Origin: Burkholderia cepacia
Lineage (GTDB): Bacteria; Pseudomonadota; Gammaproteobacteria; Burkholderiales; Burkholderiaceae
Reading direction: 5' to 3'
Length of the DNA: 64,000 nucleotides
Assembly (NCBI RefSeq): GCF_029962485.1
Contig: NZ_CP073637.1
Coordinates: forward strand, 2,914,001-2,978,000
Shown here: in pieces, positions 17,594 to 26,776 of the stretch
Layout: each line of letters starts with the position of its first letter
How positions within the stretch are numbered: the first letter of the stretch is position 1
Program-made: the position numbers and the translations under genes
The notes under the pieces: generated by a model
What the model saw: only the letters and a program-made list of their open reading frames with translations
Databases searched by the model: none
Told to the model about the DNA's origin: nothing

Positions 17594-18484
17594 ATGACCG
17601 CCACTCCCCACGCACTCGCCGTCGATCGCGTCACGCTCGAACTGGGCGGACGCACGATCCTGCGCGATGTCAGCTTCTCGATCGAACCCGGCGAATTCGT
17701 CGGCGTGCTCGGGCCGAACGGCGCGGGCAAGACGACACTGATGCGCGCGGTGCTCGGCCTCGTGCCCGTGTCGGCCGGCTCGCTGTCCGTCGGCGGCGTG
17801 CCGGTCGTGCGCGGCAACCCGTCGATCGGCTACATGCCGCAGATTCGCAGCGGCCTCGCGAACCGCCGGATGCGCGGCTACGATTTCGTCGCGATGGCCG
17901 CCGACGGCCACCGCTGGGGGCTGCCGCACACGAACGCGGCCACGCGCCGCGACGTCGACCGCGTGCTCGATCTCGTCGGCGGACCGACCCTCGCGCGCCG
18001 GCCGCTATCCGAACTGTCGGGCGGCGAACGCCAGCGCCTGCTGCTCGCGCAATGCCTGCTCGGCAATCCGAAGCTGCTGCTGCTCGACGAGCCGCTGATC
18101 AGCCTCGACCCGAACCACCAGCGCGGCGTCGTCGAACTCGTGCGCAACGTGCAGCGCGAGCTCGGCATCACCGTGCTGTTCTCCGCGCACGAACTGAATC
18201 CGCTGCTGAACGCGCTCGACCGCGTGCTGTATCTCGGCAACGGCGTCGCGGCGCTCGGCACCGTCGACGAGGTGATCACGAAGCCCGTGCTGTCGCGGCT
18301 CTACGGATCGCCGATCGACGTGATGCGCGTGAACGGCAAGATCTTCGTGATGTCGGGCGACGTCGAGATCGAGAAGCACGACCACGAACACGAGGACGAC
18401 GACGGCCACTCGCACGGCGGTGGCGGCGGCCACGGCCATCATCACCACGGACACGCTCATCCCGGGCATTCGCACGATGTTTGA
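17594..18484 (+). CDS. znuC: Zinc ABC transporter ATPase with His-rich tail
   Basis: Cytoplasmic ATPase of the zinc importer, 296 residues. Walker A is GPNGAGKTT near residue 43, the signature LSGGERQRLLLAQ, Walker B LLLLDEPLISLD, and the switch His is in SAHELN. The last 40 or so residues form an acidic, histidine- and glycine-rich tail (EKHDHEHEDDDGHSH and then GHGHHHHGHAHPGHSHDV) with about 14 His, a likely metal-binding appendix. ATG 17594 starts directly at the conserved domain. The stop overlaps znuB by 8 bp. A His-rich tail on the ATPase, rather than on the binding protein, is uncommon. Confidence 0.92.
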   Translation: MTATPHALAVDRVTLELGGRTILRDVSFSIEPGEFVGVLGPNGAGKTTLMRAVLGLVPVSAGSLSVGGVPVVRGNPSIGYMPQIRSGLANRRMRGYDFVAMAADGHRWGLPHTNAATRRDVDRVLDLVGGPTLARRPLSELSGGERQRLLLAQCLLGNPKLLLLDEPLISLDPNHQRGVVELVRNVQRELGITVLFSAHELNPLLNALDRVLYLGNGVAALGTVDEVITKPVLSRLYGSPIDVMRVNGKIFVMSGDVEIEKHDHEHEDDDGHSHGGGGGHGHHHHGHAHPGHSHDV

Positions 18485-19259
18485 ATACGACTTCATGATC
18501 AACGCCTTCGCGGCGTCGGGGATCGTCGCGGTGCTCGCAGGCATCGTCGGCTACTTCCTGGTGCTGCGCGGGCAGACCTTCGCCGGCCACGCGCTGTCGC
18601 ACGTCGGCTTCACCGGCGCGACGGGCGCGGTGCTGCTCGGCATCTCGCCGATCTGGGGCATGGTCGGCTTCACGCTCGCGGCCGGGATCGGGATGGGCGC
18701 GCTCGGCGAAAAGCTCGCGGGCCGCGACGTCGCGATCGGCGTGATCCTGTCGGGCGCGCTCGGCTTCGGCCTGCTGTTCCTGCATTTCTATACGTCGTTC
18801 GCGACGCAGGTCACCGCGCTGCTGTTCGGCAACGTGCTCGCGGTGAGTCACGACACGCTCGCGGTGCTCGCGGGCATCGGCGCGGTGAGCCTCGCCGCGC
18901 TCGCGCTGATCGCGCGGCCGCTGCTGTTCGCGTCGCTGCAGCCCGAGCTGGCCGAAGCGAAAGGTGTGTCGCTGCGCGCGGTGTCGATGCTGTTCCTCGC
19001 GGTGTGCGCGCTCGCGGTGGCCGCGGCGACGCAGATCGTCGGCGTGCTGCTCGTGTTCACGCTGTTGGTCGGGCCGGCTGCGGCCGCGCAGAACGTGACG
19101 ACGCGGCTGTCGACCGGCGTGCTGCTCGCCGCGCTGTTCGCGCTGTTCGAGGCGTGGGCCGGCATCGTGCTCGCGTATCACACCGACTGGCCGACGAGCT
19201 TCTGGATCACCGCGCTGTCGGCGCTCGTGTACGGCGCAAGCCTGTTGCGGCGCAACTGA
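18477..19259 (+). CDS. znuB: Zinc ABC transporter permease
   Basis: Inner-membrane permease of 260 residues, ABC-3 (metal) type, with about eight hydrophobic segments. The family block HALSHVGFTGATGAVLLG is near residue 40, and GVSLRAVSMLFLAV and VGVLLVFTLLVGPAAAA mark the core of the later helices. The ATG at 18477 lies inside the end of znuC (8-bp overlap), indicating translational coupling. It is the last gene of zur-znuACB; a strong hairpin terminator follows at 19277-19319. Confidence 0.92.
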   Translation: MFEYDFMINAFAASGIVAVLAGIVGYFLVLRGQTFAGHALSHVGFTGATGAVLLGISPIWGMVGFTLAAGIGMGALGEKLAGRDVAIGVILSGALGFGLLFLHFYTSFATQVTALLFGNVLAVSHDTLAVLAGIGAVSLAALALIARPLLFASLQPELAEAKGVSLRAVSMLFLAVCALAVAAATQIVGVLLVFTLLVGPAAAAQNVTTRLSTGVLLAALFALFEAWAGIVLAYHTDWPTSFWITALSALVYGASLLRRN

Positions 19260-19276
19260 GCGCCGCCCGATGAAAA

Positions 19277-19319
19277 TAAAAAACGCCGGCGTGCCCGAGG
19301 GCAGCGCCGGCGTTTTTTT
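19277..19319. terminator. Bidirectional terminator after znuB and fghA
   Basis: CGCCGGCG arms (19284-19291 and 19305-19312) are flanked by an A-run on the left and seven T on the right, so the hairpin works in both directions between the converging znuB and fghA genes. Confidence 0.85.
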
Positions 19320-19372
19320 ATGCGCCCACGATCGTGCGGCGCGCCGTTTGCGTTACGTGCTTCCCTTCCCGC

Positions 19373-20221
19373 TCATCGTGCGAGCACGCGCGCGTGATGC
19401 GCGAGGTGATCGGCGATGAACGTCGAGATGAAGTAGTACCCGTGGTCGTAGCCCGGATGACGGCGCAGCGTCAGTGGCTGGCCGGCCTTCGCGCATGCGG
19501 CCTCGAACACGTCGGGGTTCAGCTGGTTCGCAAGGAATTGATCGGCGAGACCCTGATCGACGAGGATGCCGTCCGCGAACTTCGGCGCATCGGCGCGCGC
19601 GACGAGCTCGCTCGCGTCGTGTGCCTTCCATGCGTCGCGATCGTCGCCGAGGTAGCCCGAGAATGCCTTCTCGCCCCACGGGCAGCGCGTGGGCGCGGCG
19701 ATCGGCGCAAACGCCGACACCGACCGGTACAGGCCCGGATGGCGCAGCGCGAGCGTCAGCGCGCCATGCCCGCCCATCGAGTGACCGAAGATCCCGAGCC
19801 GCGCCCCGTCGATCGGCAGCTCGGCCGCGACGAGCTCGCACAGCTCGCCCGTCACGTACGACTCCATCCGGTAATGCGTGGACCACGGCGCCTCGGTCGC
19901 ATCGACATAAAAGCCCGCACCGACGCCGAAATCCCACGCATCGGTCTCGCCCGCCACGCCCGCGCCGCGCGGGCTCGTGTCGGGCATCACGAGCGCGATG
20001 CCGTGCTGCGCCGCGTATTGCTGCGCGCCGCCCTTGATCGCGAACGTCTCGTCGGTGCACGTGAGCCCGGCAAGATAGAACAGCGCCGGCACGCGGCCGT
20101 GCGCAGCCTGCGGCGGCAGGTACACCGAGAACTTCATCGGCAGGCCGATGGCCGCCGAATCGTGACGGTAGAAGCGCTGCTCGCCGCCGTGGCACGCATG
20201 CGAGGAAACGAGTTCGAGCAT
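19373..20221 (-). CDS. fghA: S-formylglutathione hydrolase
   Basis: Cytosolic esterase of 282 residues that hydrolyses S-formylglutathione to formate and glutathione, the second step of formaldehyde detoxification. It is an alpha/beta hydrolase of the esterase D family: oxyanion region YLAGLTCTDETF, catalytic Ser in GHSMGGHGAL near residue 148, Asp in the GILVDQGLAD stretch, and His in GYDHGYYF near residue 258. Start 20221 has a GGGAG ribosome site. It lies 16 bp after frmA, whose product is its substrate after formaldehyde addition, so the two form an operon. Confidence 0.95.
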   Translation of the reverse strand: MLELVSSHACHGGEQRFYRHDSAAIGLPMKFSVYLPPQAAHGRVPALFYLAGLTCTDETFAIKGGAQQYAAQHGIALVMPDTSPRGAGVAGETDAWDFGVGAGFYVDATEAPWSTHYRMESYVTGELCELVAAELPIDGARLGIFGHSMGGHGALTLALRHPGLYRSVSAFAPIAAPTRCPWGEKAFSGYLGDDRDAWKAHDASELVARADAPKFADGILVDQGLADQFLANQLNPDVFEAACAKAGQPLTLRRHPGYDHGYYFISTFIADHLAHHARVLAR

Positions 20222-20237
20222 GACGGTGCGCTCCCGG

Positions 20238-21344
20238 TCAGTACAGCACGACCGAACGGATCGACTCGCCGGCCTTCATCAGGTCGAAGCCTTCGTTGAT
20301 CCGCTCGAGCGGCAGCGTGTGCGTGATCAGGTCGTCGATGTTGATCTTGCCTTCCATGTACCAGTCGACGATCTTCGGCACGTCGGTACGGCCGCGTGCG
20401 CCGCCGAACGCCGAGCCCTTCCACTCGCGGCCCGTCACCAGCTGGAACGGACGCGTGCTGATTTCCTCGCCCGCTGCCGCCACGCCGATGATGAACGACT
20501 GGCCCCAGCCCTTGTGCGTGCACTCGAGCGCCTGGCGCATCAGCTTCACGTTGCCCACGCATTCGAACGAGTAGTCGGCGCCGCCGTCGGTCAGCTGCAC
20601 GATGTGGTCGACGACGTTCTCGACTTCGTTCGGGTTGATGAAGTGCGTCATCCCGAACTTCTTCGCGAGCTCGACGCGCTTCGGGTTGATGTCGACGCCG
20701 ATGATCTTGTCCGCGCCGACCATCTTCGCGCCCTGGATCACGTTCAGGCCGATGCCGCCGAGGCCGAACACGACGACGTTCGCGCCCGCCTCGACCTTCG
20801 CCGAGTACACGACCGCACCGACGCCCGTCGTCACGCCGCAGCCGATGTAGCAGATCTTGTCGAACGGCGCGTCCTCGCGCACTTTCGCCACCGCGATTTC
20901 CGGCACGACGATGTAGTTCGAGAACGTCGACGTACCCATGTAGTGGAACAGCGGCTTGCCGTCGAGCGAGAAGCGCGACGTCGCGTCAGGCATCAGGCCC
21001 TTGCCCTGCGTCGCGCGGATCTTCTGGCACAGGTTGGTCTTGCGCGACAGGCAGAACTTGCACTCGCGGCATTCGGGCGTGTAGAGCGGAATGACGTGAT
21101 CGCCCTTGCGCAAGGTGCCGACGCCGGGGCCGACGTCGACCACCACGCCCGCGCCTTCGTGGCCGAGGATCGCCGGGAAGATCCCTTCCGGATCGGCGCC
21201 CGACAGCGTGTAGTAGTCGGTGTGGCAGATGCCCGTCGCCTTCACTTCGATCAGCACTTCGCCTGCGCGCGGCCCTTCGAGATCGACTTCCTCGATCGTC
21301 AGCGGCGCACCGGCCTTCCATGCAATCGCGGCTTTCGTTTTCAT
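20238..21344 (-). CDS. frmA: S-(hydroxymethyl)glutathione dehydrogenase, class III alcohol dehydrogenase
   Basis: Zinc- and NAD-dependent cytosolic enzyme of 368 residues that oxidises S-hydroxymethylglutathione (from formaldehyde and glutathione) to S-formylglutathione. Class III features are [15 protein letters not shown] near residue 40 (catalytic zinc Cys), GHEGAGVV, the four-Cys structural zinc site [15 protein letters not shown], and the nucleotide motif [13 protein letters not shown]. It ends RSVVLY. ATG 21344 has an AGGAGT ribosome site. The 223-bp gap before it contains a TGCGTCA/TGACGCA dyad, a possible regulator site. Confidence 0.95.
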   Translation of the reverse strand: MKTKAAIAWKAGAPLTIEEVDLEGPRAGEVLIEVKATGICHTDYYTLSGADPEGIFPAILGHEGAGVVVDVGPGVGTLRKGDHVIPLYTPECRECKFCLSRKTNLCQKIRATQGKGLMPDATSRFSLDGKPLFHYMGTSTFSNYIVVPEIAVAKVREDAPFDKICYIGCGVTTGVGAVVYSAKVEAGANVVVFGLGGIGLNVIQGAKMVGADKIIGVDINPKRVELAKKFGMTHFINPNEVENVVDHIVQLTDGGADYSFECVGNVKLMRQALECTHKGWGQSFIIGVAAAGEEISTRPFQLVTGREWKGSAFGGARGRTDVPKIVDWYMEGKINIDDLITHTLPLERINEGFDLMKAGESIRSVVLY

Positions 21345-21532
21345 CGTGTCACTCCTGTGTGTCTGTGAGGTCAACCGGCGCGCGCTTCAGCGCCTGCCGG
21401 GTTCCATGCAAAGCTGTCGAAGCCGTGCCGCGCGGCATCGCGCGCGACACGCAGAAAGCATCCTGTGCTCGCCATGATGGCCGGTCCCGCCACGCACCGC
21501 GTGCGGGAAACGGTCGCAGGCTTGCCACGATG

Positions 21533-21550
21533 CGTCATCGCTGACGCAAA
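21533..21550. promoter_or_regulatory. Candidate operator upstream of frmA
   Basis: TGCGTCA (21533-21539) and TGACGCA (21544-21550) form a perfect dyad with a 4-bp centre in the gap between the second xylulokinase and frmA, about 190 bp before the frmA ATG. It is also just after the xylulokinase stop, but without a T-tract. Either an operator or an mRNA 3' hairpin is possible. Confidence 0.4.
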
Positions 21551-21567
21551 AGAACAAGTGTTCGAGT

Positions 21568-23064
21568 TTAAACACCCGTCGTGAACCACGCATCCGTGCG
21601 TGCGTACAGATCGATGAAGCGCGCATGGCGCGCGGCCAGCAGGCGGTCGTCGCGCGGCGCGACGACCGGCGACGCGGCCGGCGCCAGCGCGCGCAATGCG
21701 TCTTCCCGCCAGTGCCCGATCGCGACGCCCGCGAGCAGCGCGGCGCCGCGCGTCGCGGCATTCGGACAGTCGATCGCGTGCAGCGACGCGCCGAGCGCGT
21801 CGGCGAGCAACTGGCGCCAGCGTGGATCGACCGAGCCGCCGCCGGCGAGACGCAACGTTGTCACCGGGTCGCGACGATCGGCATCGCGGATCGCATCGAG
21901 CCCCGCGCGCAGCGCGAACGCGACGCCTTCGAACGCCGCGCGCATCATCGCGCCGCGCGTATCGCCGAGCCCGAGGCCGAGCCAGCCGCCGCGCGCATCG
22001 GGGTTCATCCACGGCGAACGCTCGCCCGTCAGATACGGCAGGAAGCACAGCCGGTCGGACGCCGGCTGCGCGAACGCATCGTCATACGCATCGGCCCATC
22101 CCGCATAGCCCAGCCAGCCGCGCACGGCTTCGAGCGCGAGCCCGACGTTCTGCATCGCGGCCATCGTGTAGTAGCCGCCGCCAGCCGCCGTGCGATAGCG
22201 ATGCAGCCCGCGCCGCGCGGGCGGCAGCGCATCCGCGAGCACGACGATCTGGCCGCCGCTGCCGGTCGTCAGCAGTGCGTCGCCCGCGGCAACCAGCCCG
22301 CTGCCGAGCGCCGCGCAGGCGGTGTCGGCCGCGCCCGTCGCGAGCGGCACGCCGGCAGGCAGCCCGAGCGCGGCGGCCGCCTGCGCGCCGAGCGTGCCGC
22401 AGCGCGCGGTCGACGCAAGCACTGGCGCGAAGCAGTCGGCCGGCAAGCCAAGCGCGTCGATCAACGCGAAATCCCACGCGCCGTCGGGCGTCGCCAGCGC
22501 GGTCGCGCACGCGTCGCTCGGATCGGCCGCGACGTCGCCGCCGAGCGCGATGCGCAGCCAGTCCTTCGGCTGCACGGCCCAACGCGCGGTGCGCAGCGCA
22601 TCGGGTTCGTGCGCGGCCAGCCAGCGCAGCAGCGGGCCAGCCATGCCCGGCGCGACGGGGTTCGGGGCAACGGGCAATCCGGCGACGGGTAATCCGGCGA
22701 CGGGCAATCCGACGACGGGCAAACCAGCGGCGGTCCAAGCGGCCGCGTCCGCTTCGCGCCCGGCGCGCGTGTCGGGCCACAGCAGCGCGGGCCGCACCGG
22801 CTGCCCGGCCGCGTCGATCAGCACGACGCCGTGCATCTGGCCCGAGAAACCGATCGCTGCGACCCGCGCGCGTTCGCCGGCCGGCAACCGTGCGGCCGCA
22901 CGCACGAGCGCCTGCCACCACGTCTCGGGCGCGATCTCGGCCCAGCCGGGATGCGGCGACGACAGCGCATAAGGTTCGCTCGCGACTGCCCGCTCGACGC
23001 CATCGGCATCGAGCGTGACGAGTTTGACGGAGCCGGTGCCGAGGTCGATTCCGAGCAGGCGCAT
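21568..23064 (-). CDS. xylB: Xylulokinase-like FGGY kinase with VAGLP repeat insertion
   Basis: Carbohydrate kinase of 498 residues. The N-terminal motif is GIDLGTGSVKLV, the substrate loop GFSGQMHGVVLI, the catalytic Asp is in GAADTACAALGSG (xylulokinases usually have GGGDNA), and the late motif is LAGGGSVDPRWRQLLADALG. Between the domain-I strands, near residues 112-131, a GLPVVGLPVAGLPVAGLPVA stretch is encoded by a 15-bp tandem repeat (22671-22730) absent from normal family members. It is upstream of and codirectional with frmA-fghA but separated by 223 bp. The substitution around the catalytic Asp leaves the sugar specificity open; xylulose is the best guess. Confidence 0.85.
   Translation of the reverse strand: MRLLGIDLGTGSVKLVTLDADGVERAVASEPYALSSPHPGWAEIAPETWWQALVRAAARLPAGERARVAAIGFSGQMHGVVLIDAAGQPVRPALLWPDTRAGREADAAAWTAAGLPVVGLPVAGLPVAGLPVAPNPVAPGMAGPLLRWLAAHEPDALRTARWAVQPKDWLRIALGGDVAADPSDACATALATPDGAWDFALIDALGLPADCFAPVLASTARCGTLGAQAAAALGLPAGVPLATGAADTACAALGSGLVAAGDALLTTGSGGQIVVLADALPPARRGLHRYRTAAGGGYYTMAAMQNVGLALEAVRGWLGYAGWADAYDDAFAQPASDRLCFLPYLTGERSPWMNPDARGGWLGLGLGDTRGAMMRAAFEGVAFALRAGLDAIRDADRRDPVTTLRLAGGGSVDPRWRQLLADALGASLHAIDCPNAATRGAALLAGVAIGHWREDALRALAPAASPVVAPRDDRLLAARHARFIDLYARTDAWFTTGV
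22671..22730. repeat. 15-bp in-frame tandem repeat in kinase gene
   Basis: Four 15-bp units (22671-22685, 22686-22700, 22701-22715 and a degenerate 22716-22730), based on CGGGCAATCCGGCGA, encode repeated VAGLP pentapeptides on the - strand. Unit length is a multiple of three, so copy-number change would keep the frame. Confidence 0.85.
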
Positions 23065-23513
23065 GACGGGGCGATGAATTCGTATGAACGGATGCCGATG
23101 ATAACGGGATAGCGATGTATGCCCCGGCTTTTGCGGTCAGGACGATGCAAAACGAAGCAGCGAAGCCGCGATCGGCGACCCGGTTTCACCCGGCTGCACC
23201 TTGCGTGCAAAAGAGACCATTCGCGGGTTAACCCGGCACGAATTTTCACCGGTCCTTTTTGCCACTATGCGCATCACCCGATACACACCATAAAGCGGCC
23301 TATATTTGACATGGGGGCCCGCGCTATTTTGAAGGGCTATAAAACCGGGGAACCTCACTCCTGCGGCCGTTTCCCGATGATCGACACCCTGTTCCATGCC
23401 GAATTGGCATATCGAACCAGCAAAGAACGGAATAGTACCCAGCGCTCTTGTTGCGTGGATTCATTCCGCATAACTTCGTATCACCCCGAAAACAAGATCA
23501 TGGAGTGAGACAG
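23065..23513. other. Intergenic promoter region between kinase and permease
   Basis: A 449-bp gap with clearly lower G+C than its surroundings, particularly 23260-23513. A TTGACA hexamer at 23306-23311 could be a -35 element for the permease, but I see no convincing -10 at 16-18 bp. Short open frames across it do not show Burkholderia codon usage. The long leader suggests regulation of the permease; no known riboswitch fold is recognisable. Confidence 0.4.
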
Positions 23514-24890
23514 ATGCAACCGAACACGGTCCATCCGTGCGATGAGGTGCTGCCGACCGGCAAGCTGGTAACGCTTGGCCTGCAACACGTCCTCGTCATG
23601 TACGCCGGCGCTGTCGCCGTGCCGCTTATCGTTGGCGCCGCACTCAAGCTGCCGAAAGACCAGATCGCGTTCCTGATCAGCGCCGATCTGTTTTCGTGCG
23701 GCATCGCCACGCTGATTCAGACGCTGGGCCTGTGGATCTTCGGGATCCGCCTGCCCGTCATCATGGGCTGCACGTTCGCGGCAGTCGGCCCGATGATCGC
23801 GATCGGCACGAACCCCGGCCTCGGCATTCTCGACATCTTCGGCTCGACGATCGCGGCCGGCATCATCGGCATCGTGCTCGCGCCGATGATCGGCAAGCTG
23901 CTGCGATTCTTCCCGCCAGTGGTCGTCGGCACCGTGATCGCGGTGATCGGGCTGTCGCTGATGGAAGTCGGCATCAACTGGGCGGCCGGCGGCGTCGGCA
24001 ACCCCGAGTACGGCAGCCCCGTCTATCTCGGCCTGTCGCTGCTCGTGCTGACGCTGATCCTGCTGATCAACAAGTTCGGCCGCGGCTTCATCGCGAACAT
24101 CTCGGTGCTGCTCGGCATCGTCGCCGGCTTCGCGATCGCGTTTGCGATCGGCCGCGTGAATACCGACGGCGTCGCGCACGCACCGTGGGTCGGCATCGTG
24201 ATGCCGTTCCACTTCGGCCTGCCGCACTTCGACCCGCTGTCGATCGTGACGATGGTCACGGTGATGTTCGTCACGTTCATCGAATCGACCGGCATGTTTC
24301 TCGCGGTCGGCGACATGGTCGATCGTCCGGTCAACCAGGAGCGCCTGGTGCGCGGCCTGCGCGTCGACGGCCTCGGCACGCTGATCGGCGGCATCTTCAA
24401 CTCGTTCCCGCATACGTCGTTCTCGCAGAACGTCGGCCTGATCGGCGTGACGGGCGTGAAGAGCCGGTTCGTGTGTGCGACGGGCGGCGTGATCCTCGTG
24501 CTGCTCGGCCTGTTCCCGAAGATGGCGCAGGTGGTCGCATCGGTGCCGCCGTTCGTGCTCGGCGGTGCAGGCATCGTGATGTTCGGGATGGTGGCCGCGA
24601 ACGGCATCAAGGTGCTGTCGAAGGTCGACTTCGTGAACAACTCGCACAACCTGTTCATCGTCGCCGTGAGCGTCGGCATGGGCCTCGTGCCGGTCGTGTC
24701 GCCGCACTTCTTCTCGAAGCTGCCGCCCGCGCTCGCCCCGATCCTGCACAGCGGCATCCTGCTGGCATCGGCCACGGCCGTGATCCTGAACATCGTGTTC
24801 AACGGCGTGAAAGGCGAAAAGGATGCGCGCTGCGACATCCGCCGCGCCGGACACGACTTCGACGGGCGTCCCGCCGACGTGCACCACTGA
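23514..24890 (+). CDS. NCS2 family purine (xanthine/urate) permease
   Basis: Inner-membrane nucleobase transporter of 458 residues with about 12-14 hydrophobic segments starting at LVTLGLQHVLVMYAGAVAVPL. The NAT/NCS2 signature pattern QNxGxxxxT[RKG] is present as QNVGLIGVTG near residue 310, and the NSFPHTSFSQN block precedes it. This signature and the TFIESTGMFLAVGDM helix place it with xanthine and uric acid transporters rather than uracil ones. ATG 23514 has a GGAGTGAG ribosome site. The gene is monocistronic: a 449-bp leader precedes it and a perfect hairpin terminator follows at 24926. No purine catabolic enzymes are nearby. Confidence 0.9.
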   Translation: MQPNTVHPCDEVLPTGKLVTLGLQHVLVMYAGAVAVPLIVGAALKLPKDQIAFLISADLFSCGIATLIQTLGLWIFGIRLPVIMGCTFAAVGPMIAIGTNPGLGILDIFGSTIAAGIIGIVLAPMIGKLLRFFPPVVVGTVIAVIGLSLMEVGINWAAGGVGNPEYGSPVYLGLSLLVLTLILLINKFGRGFIANISVLLGIVAGFAIAFAIGRVNTDGVAHAPWVGIVMPFHFGLPHFDPLSIVTMVTVMFVTFIESTGMFLAVGDMVDRPVNQERLVRGLRVDGLGTLIGGIFNSFPHTSFSQNVGLIGVTGVKSRFVCATGGVILVLLGLFPKMAQVVASVPPFVLGGAGIVMFGMVAANGIKVLSKVDFVNNSHNLFIVAVSVGMGLVPVVSPHFFSKLPPALAPILHSGILLASATAVILNIVFNGVKGEKDARCDIRRAGHDFDGRPADVHH

Positions 24891-24925
24891 TCGCCCCGCG
24901 CCGGACGACGGCGCGCAGCGGTAAA

Positions 24926-24957
24926 GCAAAACGCCACGGCATGCCGTGGCGTTTTGC
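24926..24957. terminator. Terminator after purine permease
   Basis: A 32-bp perfect palindrome (16-base arms) with a GCCACGG core flanked by A4 and T4, 36 bp after the permease stop. It should terminate in both directions. The remainder of the 359-bp gap to oprB holds a second related hairpin and no gene. Confidence 0.85.
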
Positions 24958-25155
24958 GTTGGGGGTGCCGGAGCAGATCGAGCGTTCAGGGCGAACACGC
25001 GTCGCGCCTCGAGGCGGGCCGGCGCAGGCGCTGCGCGGCGCGGCACGGGCGACCCAGGGTGGCAACACGGCCCGCGTGATCGACGTCACCTGAGCCCGAT
25101 GCAGCCGTCGTCACGCCAACCGTCTTCGCACCACGCGATTCGACTGCGCAAAAGA

Positions 25156-25185
25156 AAACGCCACGGACTTTCGTCCGTGGCGTTT
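25156..25185 (-). terminator. Terminator of the efflux operon
   Basis: A 13-bp perfect stem (25156-25168 with 25173-25185) around a 4-base loop. On the - strand it is followed by TTTTCTTTT, about 65 bp beyond the oprB stop codon. Its stem core matches the terminator at 24926. Confidence 0.8.
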
Positions 25186-25249
25186 CCGTTTCCGCGACCA
25201 GCCGGTTGGAAGGACAAGCGCGCTAAACCGCCCCCGCCCTTCGTTGCGC

Positions 25250-26776
25250 TTACCCGTTCGTCGCAGCCGCCGACGCAGCCGCCGGAGCGGCCGCCTTGTC
25301 GTAGTCGGCCGGCGCATCCGGCGCGCGCGGCGTTTCGCCTGCGCGCTGGATCCAGCCGCCACCCAAGGCGCGGTACAGCGTGACGAGGTTCGTCCAGCGC
25401 GCCAGACGCGCGTTGATCAGCGTCTGCTGTGCGGAGTACAGGTCCGTCTGCGCGGTCAGCACCGACAGGTAGCTGTCCACACCGTTCTTGTAGCGCAGGT
25501 CCGACAGGTCGAAACGTCGCTGCTGCGCGTGCTCGTTGCGCTCCAGCGCCGCGATCTGCTGGTCGTACGTGCCGCGTGCGGCCAGGCCGTCCGACACTTC
25601 GCGGAATGCCGACTGGATCGCCTTCTCGTAGTTGGCGATCTCGATGCGCTTCTGCACGTTCGCGAGGTTCAGGTTCGCGATGTTCTGGCCGCCTTCGAAG
25701 ATCGGCATCGTGATCTGCGGCGCGAACGACCACGCCGCCGTGCCGGCCTTGAACAGCCCGCCGAGCGTCGGGCTGCCGGTGCCGAACGCACCCGTCAGCG
25801 AGATGCGCGGGAAGAACGCGGCGCGCGCCGCGCCGATGTTCGCGTTCGCGGCCAGCAGCGTCTGCTCGGCCTGCATCACGTCGGGGCGACGCGTCAGCAG
25901 ATCCGACGGCAACCCGGCCGGCACGTCCGTCAGCAGGTTTTGCGAGTCGAGCGGCATGCCCGCCGGCAGATCGTCCGGCAGCGGTTCGCCGATCAGCAGC
26001 ACCAGATAGTTCAGCGCCTGCGCACGCGCCCGCGCCTGTTGCTGCTGATTCGCGAGCGCCGTCTCGACCACCGTCTGCGCCTGGCGCAGCTCGAGCTCGG
26101 AGCCCGTGCCGTTGTCGAACTGCAGCTTCGTCAGGTCGTACTGCGCCTGGGCGGACTTCAGCGTGTTCTCCGTGACCTGCAACAGGTCATCGGTCGACAA
26201 CAGCGTCAGGTACTGGTCAGCCACCTGCGACACCAGCGAGATTTCCGACGCCTGCCGTGCGTACGACGTCGACAGGTACTGCGCGAGCGCCTGATCCTTC
26301 AGGCTCTGCACGCGGCCGAACAGGTCGAGCTCCCACGACGCCGACAGCCCGACGTTGTAGCTGCGCGAGATGTACGGCGCACCGGTCGTCGACAGGCCCT
26401 GCGGCACGCGCTGGATGTTGCCCGAGCCCGTGCCGTCGAGCGTCGGGAACAGGCCCGCGCGCGTGATCTGGTACTGCGCGCGCGCCGCCTCGATGTTCAG
26501 CACCGACACGCGCAGGTCGCGGTTGTTCTTCAGCGCGATCTCGATGAGCCGCTGCAGGCGCGGATCGACGAAGAATTCGCGCCAGCCGATGGCGGTCGCC
26601 GCCTGGCCGTTCGCGCTGCGCGCGCCGGCAGCACCCGGCTGCGTCGCGTAGACGCCGCCGGCCGGGTACGCCTGCGCGACGGGTGCGTCGGGCCGCTTGT
26701 AATGCGGCGCCATCGTGCAGCCCGTGGCAAAGAGCGCGACCGCGATTGCAGTCAAAGCGTGTTTTTGCATCATCAC
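25250..26776 (-). CDS. oprB: RND efflux outer-membrane lipoprotein OprB/OprM type
   Basis: Outer-membrane channel of a tripartite multidrug pump, about 508 residues. The lipoprotein signal ends in the lipobox ATGC (Cys20), and two OEP repeats cover about residues 60-270 and 280-470. Typical blocks are [37 protein letters not shown] and [28 protein letters not shown]. The C-terminus is an Ala-rich tail. The start region reads GTG-ATG-ATG; either GTG 26776 or ATG 26773 overlaps the bpeB stop, so translation is coupled. It is the last gene of bpeA-bpeB-oprB. The B. pseudomallei symbols are transferred by resemblance. Confidence 0.93.
   Translation of the reverse strand: MMMQKHALTAIAVALFATGCTMAPHYKRPDAPVAQAYPAGGVYATQPGAAGARSANGQAATAIGWREFFVDPRLQRLIEIALKNNRDLRVSVLNIEAARAQYQITRAGLFPTLDGTGSGNIQRVPQGLSTTGAPYISRSYNVGLSASWELDLFGRVQSLKDQALAQYLSTSYARQASEISLVSQVADQYLTLLSTDDLLQVTENTLKSAQAQYDLTKLQFDNGTGSELELRQAQTVVETALANQQQQARARAQALNYLVLLIGEPLPDDLPAGMPLDSQNLLTDVPAGLPSDLLTRRPDVMQAEQTLLAANANIGAARAAFFPRISLTGAFGTGSPTLGGLFKAGTAAWSFAPQITMPIFEGGQNIANLNLANVQKRIEIANYEKAIQSAFREVSDGLAARGTYDQQIAALERNEHAQQRRFDLSDLRYKNGVDSYLSVLTAQTDLYSAQQTLINARLARWTNLVTLYRALGGGWIQRAGETPRAPDAPADYDKAAAPAAASAAATNG

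Noticed and set aside
21568..23064. Pseudogene status of the second xylulokinase
   Set aside because: Despite the repeat insertion and altered Asp context the frame is intact and all main FGGY motifs remain.
23119..23508. Possible 129-residue protein before the purine permease
   Set aside because: Codon usage is unlike the neighbours, there is no ribosome site or domain, and the region behaves as an AT-richer promoter/leader.
23065..23513. Purine riboswitch in the permease leader
   Set aside because: I looked for a three-way junction with the conserved loop sequences of purine riboswitches and saw none; such elements are also rare in this group.
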